From assembly GCA_036511675.1 (NCBI GenBank), contig DATCBU010000113.1, positions 1 to 64,000 of the forward strand: 64,000 nucleotides of DNA. Reading direction: 5' to 3'. Under the pieces are notes generated by a model that saw only the letters and a list, made by a program, of their open reading frames with translations, did not search any database and had not been told where the DNA came from. Of the stretch, positions 59,619 through 64,000 are shown one piece after another. The position numbers and the translations under genes were made by a program. The stretch is from Chersky-840 sp036511675 (GTDB lineage: Bacteria > Actinomycetota > Acidimicrobiia > Acidimicrobiales > UBA8190). Numbering within the stretch: the first letter of the stretch is position 1; every line of letters starts with the position of its first letter.

Positions 59619-60296
59619 TCACACCGCCCGGGCCCGGCGGGCCGAGCGCGACCAGGGGACGACCAGTCGTTGCAGGCCAACCAACAGCAGGTCGAGCACG
59701 GCGGCCAGGACCACCGACAGCACCAGGCCCACGATGATGGGCGTGTAGTAGCCGATGTTGAACCCGTAGGTGATCTGCTGACCCAGTCCACCCAGCCCGA
59801 TCAGAGCGGTGACGGTGACGAGGCCGATGACCGTGGCGGTGGCCACGCGCAGCCCCGCGAACACATAGGGCAGCGCCAGAGGCAGCTCGACGCGGACCAG
59901 CGCGGCCCGGCGCGAGTAGCCCATGGCCGTGGCCGCCTCACGGGCGTCGGCGGGTACGGCGTCGAGCCCTGCCACGGTGTTCCAGATCAGGATTAGCAAC
60001 GTGTAGCCCACCAGCGCGACCTCCGCCGTGGGATACGACGCCACGTAGCCGGTGATGGGCCCGAGGATGGCGAAGAGCGCCAGCGACGGGATGATGTACA
60101 ACGTGCTGGCGATCCCGAACACCGGGGGCCGCAGCACCCGGTAGCGCCAGGCTAGAAGGGCAAGAGGTATCGACAGGCACAGCCCCATGCCGACGGCGAG
60201 CAGGCTGAGGGAGATGTGCTGCAACAGGTCGGAGCTGATCTGGCTCCACTGGCCGGTGACATAGCTCCACTGGAAGAAGGGCTGGGCGGTCCCCAT
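59619..60296 (-). CDS. Osmoprotectant ABC permease (OpuCB/D type)
   Basis: 225-residue permease with about six helices and the coupling loop EAATAMGYSRRAALVRVELP. It opens the minus-strand operon permease-permease-binding protein. Its start is 38 nt from the divergent ATPase gene, leaving room only for short overlapping promoters, so both transcripts may be leaderless or nearly so. Confidence 0.92.
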   Translation of the reverse strand: MGTAQPFFQWSYVTGQWSQISSDLLQHISLSLLAVGMGLCLSIPLALLAWRYRVLRPPVFGIASTLYIIPSLALFAILGPITGYVASYPTAEVALVGYTLLILIWNTVAGLDAVPADAREAATAMGYSRRAALVRVELPLALPYVFAGLRVATATVIGLVTVTALIGLGGLGQQITYGFNIGYYTPIIVGLVLSVVLAAVLDLLLVGLQRLVVPWSRSARRARAV

Positions 60297-60334
60297 CGGC
60301 CCCGACTGTAACCGTGGGCGTAACGTGGAAAGCC

Positions 60335-61453
60335 ATGATCACGCTGGAGCGGGTCTCCAAGAGCTATGGCGCCGACAATGTGGCGGTGACAGACCTAAGC
60401 CTCGAGGTCGACGACGGGGAGCTCGCCGTGCTGGTGGGCCCGTCGGGGTGCGGCAAGACGACCACCTTGCGCATGATCAACCGGCTCATCGAGCCCACCT
60501 CGGGAAGCATTCTCATCGCCGGGGAGAACGTGCTCACCAAGGACCCGGTGGTGATGCGCCGGAGCATCGGCTACGTGATCCAACAGGGCGGGCTCTTCCC
60601 GCACCGGCGCGTCTTCGACAACGTGGCCGTGGTTCCTCGCCTGCTGGGGTGGGACAGTGCCCGGGTCGACCGGCGCGTCAACGAGCTCCTCGAGCTCGTT
60701 GGCCTCGAGCCTCAGAACTACGCCCGACGGTTCCCCCACGAGCTCTCCGGGGGCGAGCGCCAACGGGTGGGGGTGGCCCGGGCGCTGGGCGCTGATCCCC
60801 CCGTGCTGCTCATGGACGAGCCTTTCGGCGCTGTGGACCCCGTCACCCGCCAACGCCTCCAGAACCTGTTCCTCGATCTGCAGAAGGCGCTCAAGAAGTC
60901 GATCGTTTTCGTCACCCACGACATCGAGGAGGCGGCCAAGCTCGGGGATCGCATCGCCGTGTTGTCCAAGGGGGGCCTCCTCGAGCAGTACGACACGCCG
61001 GCGGAGATCTTGGGCCGGCCCGCCACCCCGTTCGTGGCGGACTTCGTGGGTGCGGACCGCGGCGTGCGCCGTCTGGCCGTCGTCCGGATCGAGGTGGATG
61101 ACCTGGCCGAGCCGCCGGTGATCTTTCCCACCGCCACCATGGACGAGGCCCGGCGCCTCGCCGCCGACCTCGAGGTCAAAACGGCGGTCGTGCTCGACGA
61201 CAACGGGCAGTTGCTGGGTTGGGTGGCACTGGAGCCGGGGATCGACGGGACCGTCGGCACCCACACCGAGAAGTTCGCCACCCAGGTGCCGCTGGGGACG
61301 ACGTTGCGCGCCGCTCTGGGTGAGATGCTCCAGCACGACGTGCGCTGGATCCCCGTCGTCGACGATGACGGGCGGTATCTCGGGGTGCTTACCCCCAACC
61401 GGCTCCACGCTGCCATGCGCCGCTCGGTGGGTGGTACCCCGATCGAGCCCTGA
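60335..61453 (+). CDS. Osmoprotectant ABC transporter ATPase with CBS domains
   Basis: 372 residues: an ATPase domain (Walker A GPSGCGKTT near 36-44, signature LSGGERQRVGVARALG, Walker B VLLMDEPFGAVDP) followed by a C-terminal region from about 255 that reads as a CBS pair (GTTLRAALGEMLQHDVRWIPVVDDDGRYLGVL, in parts). CBS domains sense ionic strength in OpuA-type importers. Divergent from its permease genes. ATG 60335 has GGAAAG upstream. Confidence 0.92.
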   Translation: MITLERVSKSYGADNVAVTDLSLEVDDGELAVLVGPSGCGKTTTLRMINRLIEPTSGSILIAGENVLTKDPVVMRRSIGYVIQQGGLFPHRRVFDNVAVVPRLLGWDSARVDRRVNELLELVGLEPQNYARRFPHELSGGERQRVGVARALGADPPVLLMDEPFGAVDPVTRQRLQNLFLDLQKALKKSIVFVTHDIEEAAKLGDRIAVLSKGGLLEQYDTPAEILGRPATPFVADFVGADRGVRRLAVVRIEVDDLAEPPVIFPTATMDEARRLAADLEVKTAVVLDDNGQLLGWVALEPGIDGTVGTHTEKFATQVPLGTTLRAALGEMLQHDVRWIPVVDDDGRYLGVLTPNRLHAAMRRSVGGTPIEP

Positions 61454-61463
61454 AGGGACAAGC

Positions 61464-62348
61464 GTGAAACTCCGGCTGGGAATCGTGACACCCGTCGTCC
61501 ACATCAACCCGCGCTTCGACCCTCCCAGCTGGGAGTCGACGGGAACGATCGAGGACGTCATCGCCGTGGCGAAAGCCGCCGAGCGATTCGGGTTCGACTG
61601 GGTGGCGTGCTCGGAGCACATCGCCATTCCGCAGGCTGCCACCAACGTGCGCGGGCCGCGCTACTGGGACCCCACCACCACCCTCGCCTTCGTGGCGGCC
61701 AACACCGAGCGGATCTCGTTGCTGAGCCACGTCGTCGTGCTCGGCTACCACCACCCGCTAGAGCTCATCAAGCGCTGGGGCACGCTCGACGTTGCCAGCC
61801 ACGGCCGGGTGATCCTCGGGGTCGGTGTGGGCTCGCTCGAGCCGGAGTTCGAGCTCCTCGGCCACCAGTTCGACGGGCGGGGTGAACGGTCCGATGATGC
61901 GCTGCGAGCCATCCGTGTCAGTTGGGGCGTGCGCCAGCCCGTCTACAGCGGCACCCATTTCGCGTACTCGGGTTTCGTGGTGGATCCATCGGGGTTGCCT
62001 CGACCACTGGACATCTGGGTGGGAGGCCGGACCCGGCGTTCACTGCGGCGGGCTATCGAGTTGGGAGACGGCTGGATCCCGTTCCGATTGAACATGGACG
62101 ACCTGAAGCCGATGCTCGATGACCCCGAGGTCACCGACGCCATCGCGGCCCGGGATCGGCCCTTCAGTCTGATCTTCGCGCCCGACCCACCCATCGATCC
62201 CGCCGGGGCTCCCGAGAACGCCGCCGACGTGGTGCGGGGGTTTGCCGAGTTGGGCGCCACCGGTCTGAGTCTGCGCTTCCGCCACCACTCGCGGTCGCAC
62301 TACATCGAGCAGCTCGAGGCCATGCACGAGCTCGTCGCCGGGCTATGA
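61464..62348 (+). CDS. LLM class F420-dependent oxidoreductase
   Basis: 294-residue luciferase-like protein: WVACSEHIAIP, TTTLAFVAANTERISLLSHVVVLGYHHPLELIKRWGTLD (split), GRVILGVGVGSLEPEF and WVGGRTRRSLRRAIELGDGW. It starts 10 nt after the ATPase gene at GTG 61464 (AAGGGA upstream), so cotranscription is likely although a functional link to osmoprotectant transport is not obvious. Distinct in sequence from the enzyme at 33.3 kb. Confidence 0.9.
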   Translation: MKLRLGIVTPVVHINPRFDPPSWESTGTIEDVIAVAKAAERFGFDWVACSEHIAIPQAATNVRGPRYWDPTTTLAFVAANTERISLLSHVVVLGYHHPLELIKRWGTLDVASHGRVILGVGVGSLEPEFELLGHQFDGRGERSDDALRAIRVSWGVRQPVYSGTHFAYSGFVVDPSGLPRPLDIWVGGRTRRSLRRAIELGDGWIPFRLNMDDLKPMLDDPEVTDAIAARDRPFSLIFAPDPPIDPAGAPENAADVVRGFAELGATGLSLRFRHHSRSHYIEQLEAMHELVAGL

Positions 62349-62366
62349 GCGCCGAGGGAGGGCGCC

Positions 62367-62855
62367 TCAGTCGGGGACCGGAGCCGAGCCCGGTGGTGTG
62401 AACCGCTCGTCGGACCCCAGGAGCTCGTCGCAGAGGTCGGCGGCGGGCATGGTGGTCACCGACACGTAGGCGAGCGTGAGCGCCACGGTGCTCACCGGGA
62501 ATTTGTCACCGACCTCCTCGAGAGCCGCCAGCAGCTGCGGGCGGTCGGGCTCATCGGCCGAATCGCCGAGGGCGGCGACGATCGCATCCTGACAGGCCAC
62601 GGACACGGCATCGGCGATCAGCGGGACGGTGGACCGGTATTGGGGCTGGGTGAGGAACGCCGTCGGGTCCCGCTTGCGCCGCAAAGCGTGGATGGCTGTT
62701 CGGACCGCCACCGATTGCTGTTTGAGCTCCTCCTCGGAGAGGCCCCGCAGCGTCTGGACCACCTCATGATCCCCGACCCACACCAGCATCGGAAGGAGCC
62801 GCTCCAGGCGGGCTTCGCTCGGCTCGACGGACGGCTCATTGGAGGGTTCGGTCAC
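62367..62855 (-). CDS. Hypothetical helical protein
   Basis: 162 residues, predicted soluble and mainly helical, with an acidic Ser/Pro/Glu-rich N-terminus and the stretch LLPMLVWVGDHEVVQTLRGLS. No motif, signal or membrane segment. Convergent with the LLM oxidoreductase and divergent from the sulfatase 89 nt away. Not recognised. Confidence 0.6.
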   Translation of the reverse strand: MTEPSNEPSVEPSEARLERLLPMLVWVGDHEVVQTLRGLSEEELKQQSVAVRTAIHALRRKRDPTAFLTQPQYRSTVPLIADAVSVACQDAIVAALGDSADEPDRPQLLAALEEVGDKFPVSTVALTLAYVSVTTMPAADLCDELLGSDERFTPPGSAPVPD

Positions 62856-62944
62856 GTCGCGACATTAGGGGAGCCCGCCGTCGGCCGATGCTCGTCCCCG
62901 GCTGGCATGCTGGCGCCGTTTAAGGCATCCGGGGAGGGATCGAG

Positions 62945-64000
62945 ATGGCGAGGATCGAGTTCGGCGGCCGGATCGGGCGGGATTGGCGGGAGTCCGAGCC
63001 GTGGTGGCCACCGGTGCCCACACCGCCCGAGGGGGCCCCCAACGTCGTCCTCATCGTGCTCGACGACGTCGGCTTCGCCCAGCTGGGCTGCTACGGGTCC
63101 GACATGGACACCCCCGTCCTCGACGGGCTGGCCGACCAGGGAGTACGACTGGCGAACTTCCACACCACGGCCCTGTGCTCACCCACCCGGGCCTGTCTGC
63201 TCACGGGACGGAACCACCACCGCAGTGCCATGGGACGGGTGGCGGACCTGGCCATCGGCTTCCCGGGGTACTGGGGCAAGCCGCCTCGTGAGAACGGCTA
63301 CCTGTCGGAGATCCTGCGAGCCCACGGGTACGCCACCTACGCCATCGGAAAGTGGCATCTCACCCCCGAGGACGAGACCAACATGGCCGCCTCGCGCGCC
63401 ACGTGGCCCCTGGGTAGGGGTTTCGATCGGTGGTACGGCTTCCACGGCGGTGAGACGCACCAGTTCATGCCGGCGCTGTACCACGACAACCACGCCATCC
63501 GGCCCCCCCGCTCGTACGAGGAGGGCTATCACCTCAGCGCGGATCTCGCCGACCATGCCATCGAGTTTCTGGGCGACCTTCGTGCCGTTGACGCCGACCA
63601 GCCCTTCTTCCTGTATTTCTGCACCGGGGCCTGTCACTCCCCGCACCATGCGCCCGCCGAGTGGATCGAGCGCTACCGGGGTCACTTCGCCGGGGGATGG
63701 GACCAGTGGCGGGAGCAGATCTACGCCCGACAGCTGGACACGGGGATCATCCCGGCGGGCACCGAGCTGTCACCGCGGCCCCCGTGGGTCCCGGCGTGGG
63801 ACACCCTGGGTGACCGAGAACGGAAGCTGGCCGAGCGGTTCATGGAGTGCTTCGCCGGCTACCTGTCGTACACCGATGCGCAGATCGGCCGGCTACTGGC
63901 CTTCATCGACGACATGGGCGACTCGGGGAACACCGTCGTCATGGTTGTGTCCGATAACGGGGCCAGCTCCGAGGGTGGCAAGGAGGGGTCGATCAACGAC
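62945..64000 (+). CDS. Arylsulfatase (3'-truncated by window end)
   Basis: The frame opens at ATG 62945 after GGGGAGGG and stays open to the last base (352 codons seen). Sulfatase hallmarks: metal-binding Asp40-Asp41 in LIVLDDVGF, and the CSPTR formylglycine motif (Cys78) followed by LLTGR, IGKWHL and, near the end, VVSDNGASSEGG. The Cys-type motif needs a formylglycine-generating enzyme, not seen here. No signal peptide is visible, so it may be cytoplasmic. Length fits the large 750-residue arylsulfatase group. Confidence 0.93.
   Translation, partial: MARIEFGGRIGRDWRESEPWWPPVPTPPEGAPNVVLIVLDDVGFAQLGCYGSDMDTPVLDGLADQGVRLANFHTTALCSPTRACLLTGRNHHRSAMGRVADLAIGFPGYWGKPPRENGYLSEILRAHGYATYAIGKWHLTPEDETNMAASRATWPLGRGFDRWYGFHGGETHQFMPALYHDNHAIRPPRSYEEGYHLSADLADHAIEFLGDLRAVDADQPFFLYFCTGACHSPHHAPAEWIERYRGHFAGGWDQWREQIYARQLDTGIIPAGTELSPRPPWVPAWDTLGDRERKLAERFMECFAGYLSYTDAQIGRLLAFIDDMGDSGNTVVMVVSDNGASSEGGKEGSIND

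Noticed and set aside
1..64000. parS site
   Set aside because: No match to the TGTTTCACGTGAAACA consensus or a close variant was seen by eye; CACGTG cores that occur lack the flanking arms.
1..64000. CRISPR array, insertion sequence, rRNA or tRNA gene
   Set aside because: No regularly spaced repeats, transposase motifs, terminal inverted repeats or cloverleaf-like segments were recognised; a tRNA scan would be needed to exclude tRNAs fully.

Overview
This is a high-GC (roughly 70%) bacterial chromosome segment with frequent GTG starts, 1-4 nt stop/start overlaps and few intergenic gaps. Gene content and order point to an actinobacterium: parA-parB, a CwlM-like protein, trxA, trxB, murJ, a DUF6049 protein and a CCA-adding enzyme keep the layout of the Mycobacterium Rv3907-Rv3918 region, and ino1-padR-DUF5318 keeps that of Rv0046c-Rv0049. 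F420-type luciferase-like oxidoreductases, menaquinone-type genes and high GC fit the deep-branching class Acidimicrobiia best, but that placement is inference.

Layout. 0-13 kb: origin-proximal housekeeping block (LAGLIDADG-like fragment, parAB, cwlM-like pseudo-amidase, thioredoxin system, DegV protein, MurJ, DUF6049, CCA-adding enzyme). 13-15.5 kb: inositol phosphate synthase with its PadR regulator and a perfect palindromic operator. 15.6-18.8 kb: a disulfide-forming pair (DUF929 thioredoxin-like protein plus VKOR), then an ECF sigma factor translationally coupled to an unusual Ogt/Ada methyltransferase fusion. 18.8-23 kb: isoprenoid-quinone-type genes (geranylgeranyl reductase-like, UbiE/MenG-like, a degenerate UbiA-like protein) and small accessory genes. 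23-27.4 kb: panB, the rpsF-ssb-rpsR-rplI operon and dnaB, with DnaA-box-like repeats ahead of dnaB. 27.4-33 kb: a two-component system, small uncharacterised genes and a Fe-S RecB-like nuclease. 33-41.9 kb: metabolism (LLM oxidoreductase, a fused EtfB-EtfA, threonine deaminase, secreted esterase, VOC protein, SDRs, UbiA prenyltransferase). 42-50.3 kb: a DUF1214/sulfotransferase pair and a branched-chain-type ABC importer compressed into three polypeptides. 50.3-55.2 kb: a looser, lower-GC accessory stretch with a decayed EAL gene, a flotillin/NfeD-like pair, a thioesterase and a TetR regulator. 55.3-64 kb: nitronate monooxygenase, cytochrome P450, an OpuC-type compatible-solute ABC transporter with divergent ATPase, another LLM oxidoreductase and a sulfatase cut by the window end.

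The most interesting candidate system is the ECF sigma factor plus Ogt/Ada-zinc-domain fusion at 17.38-18.8 kb: a DNA-alkylation repair protein carrying a relocated Ada phosphotriester-sensing domain sits where an anti-sigma factor is normally encoded. No CRISPR array, insertion sequence, rRNA or tRNA gene was recognised. All functional calls come from reading motifs and order by eye; no database search was made.
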